A stretch of DNA of 64,000 nt from Hyphomicrobiales bacterium (GCA_900472605.1 UCJD01000009.1:227883-291882); one strand, 5' to 3'; numbered from the stretch's first letter, positions 36,438-46,409 are shown. The notes: a model not told the origin generated them from the sequence alone. Numbers and translations: made by a program.

Positions 36438-37691
36438 TTACGCGGGTTCAATTAAAATGGCCCGAAAGTCATTGACGTTCGTGCCCGTCGCCCCCGTCAC
36501 GAAGAGATCGCCGAGTGCGGCGAACGCCGAGTAGCTGTCGTTGTTGGCCAGAAGCGCTTGCCCGTCCAACCCCATCTCACGCAATCTCGCAGCGGTTCTC
36601 CCGTCAGCAAAAGCGCCGGCATTGTCTTCCGAGCCGTCAATCCCATCCGTGTCGGCCGCTACGGCGGTGACGCCTTCCACGCCATCCACCGCCAGCGCCC
36701 AGGCCAGCAGGAATTCACCGTTTCGGCCTCCCCGACCGTTGCCTTTGAGGGAGACGGTCGTTTCGCCCCCGGACAGCAAAACCATCGGCGAGCTCCGTCT
36801 CCCCGCCAGAGCCTCCTTGGCCAGCGTCGCGTGATGCACCCCGATTTCCCGGGCCTCGCCCTCGATCGCGTCGGAGAGAACGCTTGCAGCATATGAACGG
36901 GACATCGCGGTGTCTCCAGCAGCCTCCAAGGACGCACGAGCAGACGCAACGATCGCATAGGTGTGCCCTTGGAACGCCTCGTCCTCTGGATGGGGAGCGT
37001 CAGCATCCTTGCTGCGGAGGTGTGCCATAACCCTTCGAGGCAGGATCATTTGGTAACGGTCGATGACTGCGAGCGCATATTCCGGCGTCGAGCTGTCCGG
37101 GATGGTCGGCCCTGACGAGACGTGGCTGGCGACATCGCCGGGAATATCGGAGACCAAGATCGTGTGGACCCGGGCAGCCGTGAGTGCGGCCAGGCGTCCG
37201 CCTTTGATCGTAGACACGTGCTTCCTCACCGTGTTCATCGCGGAGATCGGCGCACCTGAAGCCAACAGCACCCTGTTCACCTCGATCTCGTCGTCCAGCG
37301 ACAGTCCGGGCGGTGGAGATGGGAGTAGCGCGGACCCGCCGCCGGATACCAGTGCGATGACCAGGTCGTCAGTCGAAAGCCCCTCCAACAGACGGACAAC
37401 CTTGCGTGTCGCCCGAAGTCCCCTGATATCAGGCACAGGATGGCTCGCGACAAGGACGTCGACGCCGGGGATGCTGCAATCCTGCGCGTCTGTTGTGACG
37501 ACAATCCCCCGCAAAGGCGACGACCAAGCCTTTCGAAGGGCGTGCAACATTGGAACGGCCGCCTTCCCTATTCCAATGACGACGGTATCTCCCTTGGGCG
37601 GCGCGGGCAAATGACGGGTGATGGCCGTCGCGGGCGTCGCCGCATTGACGGCAGCCCAATACAAGTCGGCCAGAAACTGCTTGTGGTTCAC
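36438..37691 (-). CDS. Glycerate 2-kinase, MOFRL type
   Basis: This 417-residue protein has an N-terminal DUF4147 domain (VVIGIGKAAVPMLHALRKAW; ALVSGGGSALLPSPPPGL) and a C-terminal MOFRL domain (LLSGGETTVSLKGNGRGGRNGEF; DTDGIDGSEDNAGAF). These enzymes phosphorylate D-glycerate, or close hydroxy-pyruvate products, at carbon 2. GTG 37691 is preferred because GGAGGT lies nine bases upstream, overlapping the end of the SDR gene. It is the last gene of the minus-strand arm of unit 2, so glycerate is probably one of its end products. Confidence 0.88.
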   Translation of the reverse strand: MNHKQFLADLYWAAVNAATPATAITRHLPAPPKGDTVVIGIGKAAVPMLHALRKAWSSPLRGIVVTTDAQDCSIPGVDVLVASHPVPDIRGLRATRKVVRLLEGLSTDDLVIALVSGGGSALLPSPPPGLSLDDEIEVNRVLLASGAPISAMNTVRKHVSTIKGGRLAALTAARVHTILVSDIPGDVASHVSSGPTIPDSSTPEYALAVIDRYQMILPRRVMAHLRSKDADAPHPEDEAFQGHTYAIVASARASLEAAGDTAMSRSYAASVLSDAIEGEAREIGVHHATLAKEALAGRRSSPMVLLSGGETTVSLKGNGRGGRNGEFLLAWALAVDGVEGVTAVAADTDGIDGSEDNAGAFADGRTAARLREMGLDGQALLANNDSYSAFAALGDLFVTGATGTNVNDFRAILIEPA

Positions 37692-37696
37692 GGCCT

Positions 37697-38563
37697 CTAC
37701 CTCCGGTCCACGCCTTCGCGCCACCCGAACTCCGGCTGGTAGCCGAGGATGCGCTTTGCCTTCTCCGACGAGAGCAGGCTGTCGTGATCGCCAACGGAAC
37801 GCTTGAGGCTCACGTCGGGAAAATACTCGCGAAGCAGTTCGCTATTGGCTGTGGTCATCGCCGTGTCGTCGTTGGCTATGACGAATACGTCAGCTCCCTT
37901 GATGTCGGCCTCCAGCGCCTTGCGGACGGCCTGTGCGGCATCGCGGGCATCAACGTAAGACCAGAGATTGAACCGCCGGGAAGCCGGGTCGGCCTCGTAT
38001 TCGGGAAAGCGATCGTAGTCGCCGATGGCTTTGACATTGGAGAAGCGTAGCCCGACGATCTTTGCGTCCGGGTCCCAATCGCAAAACTGCCGGGCCATCT
38101 CTTCGCCGAGCAGCTTGGAAAGCGAATACGCGGTCTTGGGTCGAACCGGATATTCCTCGTCAACAGGGAGGTATGGAGGAGGCACGATGAATGGACTGCC
38201 AAGCAGCGTCTCGCTGGACGCCCAAACAATGTTCTTGATGCCAAGACGTCGGCAGGTCTCGAACACATTGTAGGTGCTCATCGTGTTGACGCGCATGACT
38301 TCACCAGCGGGCATCCGGCCCGGAGCCGGGATAGCCGCAAGATGGACGACCCCATCGACCTGTCTGGTATGACCCCAGTCCCAGCCCGCAAAGGCGTCCA
38401 TGGTGTCATTGAGGTCTTCGAAATCGACCCGAACGAACCGCGGGTCCGGTTCGCTAGGTGGAGCGATATCGGCGTTGACGACGTCGTAGCCGTTGGCTCG
38501 CAGGTCTTTGACCGTGGCGCGACCGAGCTTGCCGCTACCGCCTGTGACGATGATGCGCTTCAT
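37697..38563 (-). CDS. NAD-dependent epimerase/dehydratase (extended SDR), copy 2
   Basis: This 288-residue extended SDR begins MKRIIVTGGSGKLGRAT, with the cofactor loop at residues 8-15. The Ser is in VWASSETLLGSPF and the Tyr/Lys pair in TAYSLSKLLGE. It is paralogous to the gene at 16790. GGGAGG precedes ATG 38563; the longer frame to 38764 crosses the hairpin and the end of the hydrolase gene. It lies between a putative glycoside hydrolase and glycerate kinase, which points to oxidation or epimerisation of a released sugar. Confidence 0.84.
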   Translation of the reverse strand: MKRIIVTGGSGKLGRATVKDLRANGYDVVNADIAPPSEPDPRFVRVDFEDLNDTMDAFAGWDWGHTRQVDGVVHLAAIPAPGRMPAGEVMRVNTMSTYNVFETCRRLGIKNIVWASSETLLGSPFIVPPPYLPVDEEYPVRPKTAYSLSKLLGEEMARQFCDWDPDAKIVGLRFSNVKAIGDYDRFPEYEADPASRRFNLWSYVDARDAAQAVRKALEADIKGADVFVIANDDTAMTTANSELLREYFPDVSLKRSVGDHDSLLSSEKAKRILGYQPEFGWREGVDRR

Positions 38564-38584
38564 GATGTGATCCTCCCAAAACGA

Positions 38585-38614
38585 AGGATGGCGCGAAAAT
38601 AATCGCGCCATCCT
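38585..38614 (-). terminator. Perfect 12-bp hairpin between hydrolase and SDR genes
   Basis: AGGATGGCGCGA (38585-38596) and TCGCGCCATCCT (38603-38614) pair perfectly around AAATAA. It lies 17 bases beyond the hydrolase stop and 22 bases before the next start on the minus strand. Lacking a T-run, it may be a partial terminator or an mRNA-stability element separating gene expression levels. Confidence 0.5.
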
Positions 38615-38630
38615 CGCCCAGTGCCCCGCC

Positions 38631-40823
38631 TTAACCCTGCGGGATTTCCACGACTTCGTGATCCAGGATGGAGTCGACGGTAAAGACGATGTCCTTGCCA
38701 TCGCGCTTGACCGGGACGGACTTGCCTGCCACGCGAAGCTTGACCTCACGCGGAACCGAGCCATCGGCTGTCGCCACCCTCACCTCGACCGGGCCAACCG
38801 GAAGCAGGTCGTATTGACGTCCGGGAACACGCGACAGCATGAGGCGGTTGTTCAGGTGAAGTACTCGCCTGTTTTCCTGTGCGTAGAGCTCAGCCGATAC
38901 GAGACCGTGGGTCCCATTCAGTGAGACCTGCCTCTTGTCGCCCAGGCACCAACGGACGGCATTGGCAAGAAGCAGTGCGTGCTCGAACTGGTCGTCGCGC
39001 GCCAGGCAACGGTCGATGTCGGCCGCGAACCAGACGAGCTTGCCGCCAGATGGGGAAGTCCTGACCGTAATCGCCGGAATATCCGAGCGGGGCTCGCGCA
39101 TCCAAGACGTTTCCGGCGGGTAGATCGGGAAGTCTGGAATGTAGGTGGCAAGCACCTCGACGCCGTCATCCACGGAAACGTACGGCAGGCAGCCACCGAA
39201 CGGCAGGGAGTCGGTATCTTCCAGGCCACCGAAGATGGCATGGCGGTCGCCGCCGGCTGCCGGGGCAGTCGGGTCTTTCGATCCGTAAACGCTGTCGCGG
39301 TTTTCGGGCGAAAGTCGAATGTAGCTGTGGCGAGCATGTGTTTCCAGGTTGGTGCTGATCGCATCCTTCCCTCCGACCTCGCCGTCCTTGCGATGAACGC
39401 CGAACAGCTTCCCGAGAGCATAGTCACTACGCCGATCGCCGTACTCTGTGGCGATCGAGGTCTCGCCCGTCGCGATCACGGAGCCCCCGGCCTGGACGAA
39501 GGCCTCGATGCCCTTGACCTGTGCGTCGCTCAGGCCGCCGATGTTCGGCAGAACGATGACGTTGACGCGTTCGAACGCCGTCGCGATGTCGTCAGCGTGA
39601 AGCGGCAAATACGGGATCGCATGACGGTCCATCGCCTTGAGCGCGCCGCGATAAGGGGCAAGCGTCTCGATCGATGCGTTGGCTCGTCCGAAATAGTCCT
39701 GGTTCTGCTGCGACCAGACGATACCGACGTCCGGAATGAGCTTGCGGTCGAAGAGGACGTCTTCGTTTTCCGCATGCCAACGGAAGATCGGTTCCGCGGT
39801 CTTGTACTGCCGACGGTCGTCATGGACCGAACCGATATGGTGCCACCACGGCTGGATGCCCCCGGCGAAACCTGCCGACGACCAAAGACGCACTTCCGGC
39901 TCAGGCATCGACGCCAACCGGAATGCAGGCGCGCCAAGCTGATACTGCGGGGTGGACTCAGGAATGAGCGTATCCCAGCCTGCGATCTCGTGAAGGCGCT
40001 TTCCGGCCTCGGTGTTCTGCTCGAAACCGTCGACGCTGTTGCGACGCTGGTGGTCGAGCATGACGATGGCCGCTTCCGGCAGAATTTGCTGAAGGTCGAT
40101 GAACCGCGCCGAATTCTGCATCGTCTCGCCGCCGATCATACCGGACCAGATGCAGTTCTCGCCGCCGGCTTTCCGGGTGACCCGGTTGTTGAGCTTCCAG
40201 ACCTCTGTGCGGCGCTCGAAGTTCCAGCGAATCCAGTCGCGATAAGCTTCGTCATCCCAGTTGTGTTCGGCAGGCAGAGCCTTGTCCGCATATGCCCCGA
40301 ACTGCTGCCTGCAGTGATCGCAATAGCAGATGTAGGCGCGCGGAAGGCCAGTCCAGCTGTTGTCGGAGAAGCCGTCAGGGCTGCTACGCTCAATGATCTC
40401 TTCCATCACCGATGGTAGGTATTCCGTATAATAGGGCGAGCCGATGCAGGTCACGAACTTGTCAGCCTGGGTATAGGGGCTGCCGTCAGCCTTCCGGCAA
40501 ATCCAGTCCGGATGGGCGTCGTGGAAATCCTGGACCACGCGATTGGAGTCCATGCGCGCGATAACGCTCAGGCCTTCTTCGCGGGCAAGCTTCACGATCT
40601 CGCCGTAGAGATCACGCTCGCCGAGCTTGATGGCCCGGTGGTGCAGCGGGAACTTGGACGGGTAATAGGCAACGATGCCGCCAGCGTTGATGATTACGCC
40701 CTGCACCTTCGTCCGTTTCCAGTGCTCACGCCACCAGCCTGCGTCGTAACGAATGGGATCGTTCTCGACTAGGTTCGTCTGCGCCCAGCGACGCGCTGTT
40801 TTATACCAAGGTGTCTCGGCCAT
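38631..40823 (-). CDS. Putative glycoside hydrolase with beta-galactosidase-type trimerisation domain (GHL6-like)
   Basis: This 730-residue protein has no signal peptide, so it is cytoplasmic. The N-terminal part reads as a barrel of the hypothetical glycosyl hydrolase 6 type: GVIINAGGIVAYYPSKF, REEGLSVIARMDSN and PDGFSDNSWTG with candidate acidic residues, then ICYCDHCRQQFG. The middle part (residues ~400-560) resembles the trimerisation domain of GH42 beta-galactosidases (ALKAMDRHAIPYLPLH; VIVLPNIGGLSDAQVKGIEAFV; GGSVIATGETS). A C-terminal beta domain follows. AGGAGG lies upstream. It is divergent from an ABC importer, so it probably cleaves the imported glycoside. The linkage is unknown. 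Confidence 0.75.
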   Translation of the reverse strand: MAETPWYKTARRWAQTNLVENDPIRYDAGWWREHWKRTKVQGVIINAGGIVAYYPSKFPLHHRAIKLGERDLYGEIVKLAREEGLSVIARMDSNRVVQDFHDAHPDWICRKADGSPYTQADKFVTCIGSPYYTEYLPSVMEEIIERSSPDGFSDNSWTGLPRAYICYCDHCRQQFGAYADKALPAEHNWDDEAYRDWIRWNFERRTEVWKLNNRVTRKAGGENCIWSGMIGGETMQNSARFIDLQQILPEAAIVMLDHQRRNSVDGFEQNTEAGKRLHEIAGWDTLIPESTPQYQLGAPAFRLASMPEPEVRLWSSAGFAGGIQPWWHHIGSVHDDRRQYKTAEPIFRWHAENEDVLFDRKLIPDVGIVWSQQNQDYFGRANASIETLAPYRGALKAMDRHAIPYLPLHADDIATAFERVNVIVLPNIGGLSDAQVKGIEAFVQAGGSVIATGETSIATEYGDRRSDYALGKLFGVHRKDGEVGGKDAISTNLETHARHSYIRLSPENRDSVYGSKDPTAPAAGGDRHAIFGGLEDTDSLPFGGCLPYVSVDDGVEVLATYIPDFPIYPPETSWMREPRSDIPAITVRTSPSGGKLVWFAADIDRCLARDDQFEHALLLANAVRWCLGDKRQVSLNGTHGLVSAELYAQENRRVLHLNNRLMLSRVPGRQYDLLPVGPVEVRVATADGSVPREVKLRVAGKSVPVKRDGKDIVFTVDSILDHEVVEIPQG

Positions 40824-41048
40824 TCTTTCCTCCTGAATTCAACCGCCGAGAGAGCTAACCCAAAAGTTTCAGGCCGTCCGTACAGACGTTATGGCTTACC
40901 GCGATGTGGAAGTTTCGCCGCTAAACTGGCTCGGATTTCCACGATGCGGGAAAGGTTGAGACTCTCGTTGTTGAAGAGGTCGTCGTCATTATCATCGCGC
41001 CTTCAGACGGAGCACCCACCCGGCTCCCGCCTTGGAGGAGGAACAACA
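40824..41048. promoter_or_regulatory. Divergent control region of unit 2
   Basis: These 225 bases separate the hydrolase operon (minus) from the ABC operon (plus) and must hold both promoters. A near-perfect palindrome, GTCCGTACAGAC, at 40876-40887 (one mismatched pair) is the best operator candidate. No confident -35/-10 pair was identified. Confidence 0.4.
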
Positions 41049-42665
41049 ATGCAGGTGAACAGACGCACATTCATGGGCGGCACGGCCGCTACGCTTTCGA
41101 GCCTGGCGCTCGCATCGGCCTTTACGGGCAAGGCTTTCGCACAGGGAGCCGACACGCTGAGGATCGCGTTTTCGGCCCGCGGCCTGAGATCGATCGATCC
41201 GCAGGATTCCGTTCAGGGCGTCGACGCTTGGGCGATCATCGCCATCCATGACAAGCTCGTCGACCTGCCGCGCTGGCACTTCCCTAAGACCATGGACGAA
41301 CTCGTGCCACGCCTGGCGCTCAGCTGGACAAGCACCCCTGACGCAAAGAAATGGACTTTCAAACTTCGGGAAGGCGTGAAGTTCCACAAGAACTACGGTG
41401 AGATGACATCAGAAGACGTCAAATACACTTTCGACCGCGCGATCGATCCTAAGCGTGGCAACGGCGTTCTCGCCAAGTTCACCAACATCACAAGCATCGA
41501 CGCCCCAAGTCCCTACGAGGTGACATTTAACCTCAAGGACCCTGACCCCCTCTTCCCGCTCGGCGTCCTCAGCGACAACGACGGCTGCATCATGAGCAAG
41601 AAGGCGGTCGAGGAAAAAGGCGACAAGCCGATCGGCACCGATCCCATCGGAACCGGAGTCTATGTTTGCGAAACCGTCGCGACCGACCCAGGCCAGGGCG
41701 TCACGCTAACGGCGAACCCCGACTACTGGGACACCAAGGCGGCGACGCCCAAGCTCCAGTGCCTTTACATATCCGACACGACGGCCCGTACGCTCGCGCT
41801 GCTGTCCGGCGACGTCCACATGATCGAAGGCGTCCGCGCTCCAGGCTGGGCGGACTCCATGAAGCAGCGGGACGCGACGCTCATCTTCGATGTTGTCAGC
41901 CCGGGGAGCTTCTTCACCATCCAGGTGAACACGACGAAGAAACCGTTCGACGACGTCCGCGTCCGCCAGGCTCTGTTCTACGCGATCGACCGCGACGAGA
42001 TCACCAAGTCCTTGGCACCCGTATCGAAGCGGACCTACGGTCTCAACCCGCCGTCTTTCCCCGGTGGCTTCACCGACGCCACGGTGCCGAAGGAGATCGC
42101 CTACAACTACGATCCCGAGAAGGCCAAGGCCTTGTTGGCCGAAGCCGGGTTCAAGGACGGGCTCTCGTTCAAGGCAGACACGAGCCAGCGCGAGGACTTC
42201 CAGTCCATCATGCTGATAATCCAGGACCAGCTTCGCCGTATCGGTGTCGACATGCAGCTCAACATCAAGGATCACACTGCCTTCCACGGCGACCAGTACA
42301 AGGGCACCAACACGCTGAGCCAGCAATCCATGGCACTGCCACCTGTCCCCACGCAGGTGCTGGTAACCTATCTCGCCGCGAAGGAAGAGGTGAAATCCGA
42401 CGGCAGCGGCGGGCGCAACATGAGCCACTACGGCGTCGCCATCCCAGGCGTGGACGACCTGCTCGCCAAGGCACTCGGAGAAGCGGACCTGAACAAGCGT
42501 CTCGAACTCGTGCAGCAGATCGAAGTGAAGGCGCTGACCGACGCGGTCATCTTCCCGGTGGCGACCAACGGCTTCCTGATTGTACGGTCGCCCAAGGTCG
42601 ATCTCGGGTTCCCCGTTGAATCCGGCTACGTGAACTGGCCGCTGTCGCAGGCGAAGTTCGTCTGA
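41049..42665 (+). CDS. ABC transporter substrate-binding protein, family 5 (unit 2)
   Basis: This 538-residue SBP_bac_5 protein has a twin-arginine signal (QVNRRTFMGGTAATL ... AFAQGAD). It is a paralogue of the SBP at 29032 and shares the TSEDVKYTF, GDVHMIEGVRAPGWADSMKQ, DDVRVRQALFYAIDRDEI and DGSGGRNMSHYGVAIPGVDDLL segments. GGAGGAGG precedes ATG 41049. It begins the importer arm of unit 2 opposite the putative glycoside hydrolase, which suggests a di- or oligosaccharide-like ligand. Family 5 proteins also bind peptides and opines. Confidence 0.88.
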   Translation: MQVNRRTFMGGTAATLSSLALASAFTGKAFAQGADTLRIAFSARGLRSIDPQDSVQGVDAWAIIAIHDKLVDLPRWHFPKTMDELVPRLALSWTSTPDAKKWTFKLREGVKFHKNYGEMTSEDVKYTFDRAIDPKRGNGVLAKFTNITSIDAPSPYEVTFNLKDPDPLFPLGVLSDNDGCIMSKKAVEEKGDKPIGTDPIGTGVYVCETVATDPGQGVTLTANPDYWDTKAATPKLQCLYISDTTARTLALLSGDVHMIEGVRAPGWADSMKQRDATLIFDVVSPGSFFTIQVNTTKKPFDDVRVRQALFYAIDRDEITKSLAPVSKRTYGLNPPSFPGGFTDATVPKEIAYNYDPEKAKALLAEAGFKDGLSFKADTSQREDFQSIMLIIQDQLRRIGVDMQLNIKDHTAFHGDQYKGTNTLSQQSMALPPVPTQVLVTYLAAKEEVKSDGSGGRNMSHYGVAIPGVDDLLAKALGEADLNKRLELVQQIEVKALTDAVIFPVATNGFLIVRSPKVDLGFPVESGYVNWPLSQAKFV

Positions 42666-42675
42666 CCAGTAGCAT

Positions 42676-42699
42676 GAGGCCACGCCCTGTCGTGGCCTC
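42676..42699 (+). terminator. Hairpin between binding protein and permease genes
   Basis: GAGGCCACG and CGTGGCCTC form a perfect 9-bp stem with loop CCCTGT, 11 bases after the SBP stop, followed by TCCCCTCATTCC. This position is common in ABC operons, where it lowers permease expression relative to the binding protein. Confidence 0.5.
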
Positions 42700-42764
42700 T
42701 CCCCTCATTCCCTAGTCAGGCCGTCGGCACTTGCCGTGCGCGCCTCCGTTGGCCGAGGATTCCC

Positions 42765-43700
42765 ATGGCTCGATATCTGGCATTGCGCCTCATCGACACG
42801 ATCCCGACGATCTTCCTCGTATTGCTCCTGGTGTTCATGGCAATGCGAATTCTTCCCGGCGATCCCGCCGTCGCGGTTCTCGGCGACATGGCAACCCAAG
42901 AACAACTCGCGCTGTTTCGCGAGCGCATGGGATTGAACGATCCGCTCTGGATGCAATTCATCCATTTTGTTGGCGGCGTCGTTACTTTCAATCTCGGCTC
43001 GTCGATGACCAACGGCAAGGACGTCGTCGGCCTGATCCTCTATAACCTGCCCTACACGATCGAGCTCACCATCGTCGCGATGCTGATCGGTACCGCGGTC
43101 GGGGTACCCGTCGGCGTCATGGCGGCCAAGCACCGCAACAAGCTCCCAGACCATGCCGCCCGGGCGTTCTCGCTACTCGGCTATGCCATTCCTGACTTCT
43201 ATCTTGGTGCCCTGCTCCTAATCACGTTCGCGCTGAACCTGGGCTGGTTCCCGACGAACGGTGGTGGCGAAGGCTTCGTCGACCGGATGTATCACGTCTT
43301 CCTTGCGGCGCTCACCCTCGCCTTCGTAAAGGCGGCCTTCATCGGGCGTCTGACGCGCACCTCGTTGCTTGAGGTTCTCAGCAAGGACTTCGTTCGCACT
43401 GCCCGCGCCAAGGGTGCCAAGGAGCGCCGGATACTCTACCGCCACGGCCTGCGAAACGCTCTGCTTCCCCTGACGACGGGCCTGGGCCTCAGCATGCTGG
43501 CAACCTTGTCGGGCTCTGTGGCGATCGAGCTCGTGTTCAACCGACCCGGCATCGGCAAGATGCTGATCAGCGCGATCGCCGAGCGGGACTATGCCGTGAT
43601 CCAGGGCGGTGTCGTCGTGTTCGCCTTGATGGTCGTAGCGATCAACCTGCTGATGGACTTGCTCTACATCGTCGTCGACCCTCGAATTCGGATGGCATGA
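42765..43700 (+). CDS. ABC transporter permease, DppB type (unit 2)
   Basis: This 311-residue permease has about six membrane segments. The N-terminus is LIDTIPTIFLVLLLVFMAMRILPGDPA-like (given here in parts: DTIPTIFLVLLL, AMRILPGDPA). The EAA loop is RTARAKGAKERRILYRHGLR, and the AIELVFNRPGIGKM segment follows. It is paralogous to the unit 1 gene at 30659. Its stop overlaps the start of the next permease. Confidence 0.9.
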   Translation: MARYLALRLIDTIPTIFLVLLLVFMAMRILPGDPAVAVLGDMATQEQLALFRERMGLNDPLWMQFIHFVGGVVTFNLGSSMTNGKDVVGLILYNLPYTIELTIVAMLIGTAVGVPVGVMAAKHRNKLPDHAARAFSLLGYAIPDFYLGALLLITFALNLGWFPTNGGGEGFVDRMYHVFLAALTLAFVKAAFIGRLTRTSLLEVLSKDFVRTARAKGAKERRILYRHGLRNALLPLTTGLGLSMLATLSGSVAIELVFNRPGIGKMLISAIAERDYAVIQGGVVVFALMVVAINLLMDLLYIVVDPRIRMA

Positions 43701-44572
43701 TGTCAAACCTAGAAAACACATTGAACGAAAACGACCCGGGCCTTCTCGGCACAGTCAAAACAACGTTGCTCGAAAACCCCGGCACCATCGTTGCCCTTCT
43801 GATCATATTGGCGCTGGCGATCGTGGCGATCTTCGCGCCCCTCCTTGCGCCGTTCGATCCGATCACGCAGTCGATGATCAAGATCAACCGCGTGCCCAGC
43901 TGGGAAAACTGGCTCGGCACCGACCAGTTCGGCCGTGACGTCTTGTCCCGTGTGATCTACGGTTCCCGGAATTCGTTGATCTTCGGATTGATCTCACCGT
44001 TCTGCGCGGCGGTTGTCGGCACCGCGCTCGGTGTGGTCGCCGGCTATTTCGGTGGGATCACCGACCGTGTCATCTCCCGCGCGATCGACCTGCTGCTCGC
44101 GTTTCCGGAACTCCTTCTCGCCATCATGATCGCGGCCATCCTCGGCGGCGGCTTCTGGAACGTGATCTTCGTCATCACCGTGGCCTTCGTCCCCGGCTTC
44201 GCCCGCGTGGCTCGCGCCCAGACGATGTCGGTGAAGCAAGAGCCCTACGTCGAGGCCGCAATCTCGATGGGCGTCCGCACGCCGAGCATCATCTTCAGGC
44301 ACATCCTACCGAACATCATGGCTCCGATCGTGATCCTGATGATGCTCTGGGTCGCCTCGGCCATCCGTCTCGAGGCGGCCCTCAGCTTCCTCGGCATCGG
44401 AACGCAGCCGCCGAACCCGAGCTGGGGCAACATCATTCGTGACGGCCTCAACAACGTGTTCGGATCACCCTGGCCGGTCATCGGCGCAGGTGCCGCAATC
44501 ACCTTGGTCGTCTTGGCCTTCAATCTAATCGGGGATGCCGTACGCGATGCACTCGATCCTTCAACGACCTAA
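43697..44572 (+). CDS. ABC transporter permease, DppC type (unit 2)
   Basis: This 291-residue permease has LGTDQFGRDVLSRVIYGSRN, a GGGFWNVIFVITVAFVPGFAR segment split over a helix, and the GVRTPSIIFRHILPNIM EAA loop. ATG 43697 overlaps the DppB-type stop; ATG 43700 is an alternative. It pairs with the preceding permease as the membrane channel. Confidence 0.9.
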   Translation: MMSNLENTLNENDPGLLGTVKTTLLENPGTIVALLIILALAIVAIFAPLLAPFDPITQSMIKINRVPSWENWLGTDQFGRDVLSRVIYGSRNSLIFGLISPFCAAVVGTALGVVAGYFGGITDRVISRAIDLLLAFPELLLAIMIAAILGGGFWNVIFVITVAFVPGFARVARAQTMSVKQEPYVEAAISMGVRTPSIIFRHILPNIMAPIVILMMLWVASAIRLEAALSFLGIGTQPPNPSWGNIIRDGLNNVFGSPWPVIGAGAAITLVVLAFNLIGDAVRDALDPSTT

Positions 44573-44585
44573 TGGAATTGTGCCG

Positions 44586-46409
44586 ATGCAGGACCATGAA
44601 AAAGTAGCGACCGTCTCGCCTGTCTTGTCCGTCCAAGACCTCAAGATCGCCTTCCGGACGCGCGGCAACTGGACCGAGATCGTCAAAGGTATTTCCTTCG
44701 ACATCGCGCCGCACGAAACCGTGGCCGTCGTCGGGGAATCCGGATCAGGCAAGAGCGTCACCGCGCTGTCCATCATGCGCCTGCTGGCCCCGGAGACCAC
44801 TCGCATCGATGGCTCGATCCGGCTACTCGGCCGAAACCTGCTTTCGCTGTCCCAGGAGGAAATGCGCAAAGTCCGCGGCAAGGACGTCGGGATCGTCTTT
44901 CAGGAAGCCCTGACCAGCCTCAATCCGCTTGCGTCAGTCGGAGACCAGATATCGGAAGCGCTGTACCTCCATGGCCTGCCATACGGTGAGGCAGAGGCGG
45001 TCCGCATGCTTGAGCGCGTTCGCGTCCCAGCCGCCAAGCAGCGCGTGAAGGACTTGCCCAGCAGACTGTCCGGCGGGATGCGTCAACGCGTCATGATCGC
45101 GATGGCCCTAGCCTGCAAGCCTTCCCTGTTGATTGCCGACGAGCCGACGACAGCGCTGGACGTCACCATCCAGTCCGAAATCCTCCAGCTCATCAAGGAG
45201 CTTCAGCGCGAAGTCGGCATGGGTGTCCTGTTCATCACCCACGACATGGGCGTCGTGGCGGAGATCGCTGACCGCACCGTCGTCATGTACAAAGGCCAGG
45301 TCCTCGAGCAGGCGGTGACCCGGGACATCTTCACGGCGGCGAAGAGCGCCTATACGAAGTCCTTGATTGCAGCAGTGCCGCAACTCGGCAGCGCGACCGA
45401 CGGACAGCCGCAACACTTCCCTCTCGTCGACAGGGCCACGGGCGAACTAAAGCCCGTGACAACCCGGCCGGACACCGTGGTGGCTTCGGGGGAACCCGTC
45501 CTGTCAGTGCAGACCCTCGTTAAGCGTTTCGACCTGGGAGCGGGTTTCTTCGGCGGGCCAGCCGGCCGCGTGCATGCGGTCGAGAACGTCTCGTTCGACA
45601 TCCGGCAGGGTGAAACGTTGTCACTGGTCGGCGAATCGGGTTGCGGCAAGTCAACAACGGGTCGCGCTATCATGCGGCTGATCGAGCCTCAGTCGGGTGA
45701 GATCAGGATCGACGGCACGGACATCAGAGGCCTTGCCCCTGACCGGATGCGCGACATGCGCCGGCACATCCAGATGATCTTTCAAGACCCCTTTGCCAGC
45801 CTCAATCCACGTATCAAGGTCGGCGCTGCGATCGCGGAGCCATACCTGACCCACAAGCTCGGGACGCGAGAGGAAGCAAAGGCAAAGGTGGCAGACCTCC
45901 TCCAGCGTGTCGGCATGGACCCGTCGGTGGCCAACCGCTATCCCCAGCAGTTCTCCGGCGGCCAGCGGCAGCGCATTTGCATCGCGCGGGCGTTGGCGTT
46001 GGAACCCAAGGTGATCGTCGCCGACGAATCCGTCTCGGGCCTCGACGTCTCGATCAAGGCACAGGTCGTCAACCTCATGCTCGACCTGCAGGAGTCCCTT
46101 GGGATTGCCTTCCTTTTCATCTCCCACGATATGGCGGTCGTCGAGCGGCTGAGCCACCGGGTCGCAGTGATGTACCTTGGGGAGATTGTCGAGATCGGGC
46201 CAGCGGCGGCCGTGTTCCGCAATCCCCAGCATCCTTACACCAAGAAGCTGATATCGGCGGTGCCGATCCCCGATCCGGACCGGAGGAACATGGTCCGGCA
46301 AGGAACGAGCGAGGAACTCAAGAGCCCGATCAGAGCGCCGGACTATGAGGTGCCCAAGCGGGTGTATCGGGAGGTCGCGCCAGGGCATTCCGTGCAGGAG
46401 TGGCAGTGA
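44586..46409 (+). CDS. ABC transporter double ATPase, DppD-DppF fusion type (unit 2)
   Basis: This 607-residue protein has two ATPase domains. Walker A motifs are [10 protein letters not shown] and [10 protein letters not shown], signatures are RLSGGMRQR and QFSGGQRQR, and Walker B segments are [12 protein letters not shown] and [12 protein letters not shown]. Both domains end with Opp-type C-terminal extensions ([12 protein letters not shown]). ATG 44586, 14 bases after the permease stop, is preferred; the longer frame would overlap the permease gene. It closes unit 2 just before the defence block. Confidence 0.89.
   Translation: MQDHEKVATVSPVLSVQDLKIAFRTRGNWTEIVKGISFDIAPHETVAVVGESGSGKSVTALSIMRLLAPETTRIDGSIRLLGRNLLSLSQEEMRKVRGKDVGIVFQEALTSLNPLASVGDQISEALYLHGLPYGEAEAVRMLERVRVPAAKQRVKDLPSRLSGGMRQRVMIAMALACKPSLLIADEPTTALDVTIQSEILQLIKELQREVGMGVLFITHDMGVVAEIADRTVVMYKGQVLEQAVTRDIFTAAKSAYTKSLIAAVPQLGSATDGQPQHFPLVDRATGELKPVTTRPDTVVASGEPVLSVQTLVKRFDLGAGFFGGPAGRVHAVENVSFDIRQGETLSLVGESGCGKSTTGRAIMRLIEPQSGEIRIDGTDIRGLAPDRMRDMRRHIQMIFQDPFASLNPRIKVGAAIAEPYLTHKLGTREEAKAKVADLLQRVGMDPSVANRYPQQFSGGQRQRICIARALALEPKVIVADESVSGLDVSIKAQVVNLMLDLQESLGIAFLFISHDMAVVERLSHRVAVMYLGEIVEIGPAAAVFRNPQHPYTKKLISAVPIPDPDRRNMVRQGTSEELKSPIRAPDYEVPKRVYREVAPGHSVQEWQ

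Noticed and set aside
38979..40418. 479-codon open frame on the plus strand
   Set aside because: It lies wholly within the glycoside hydrolase gene on the other strand and has low-complexity, Arg- and Val-rich sequence.
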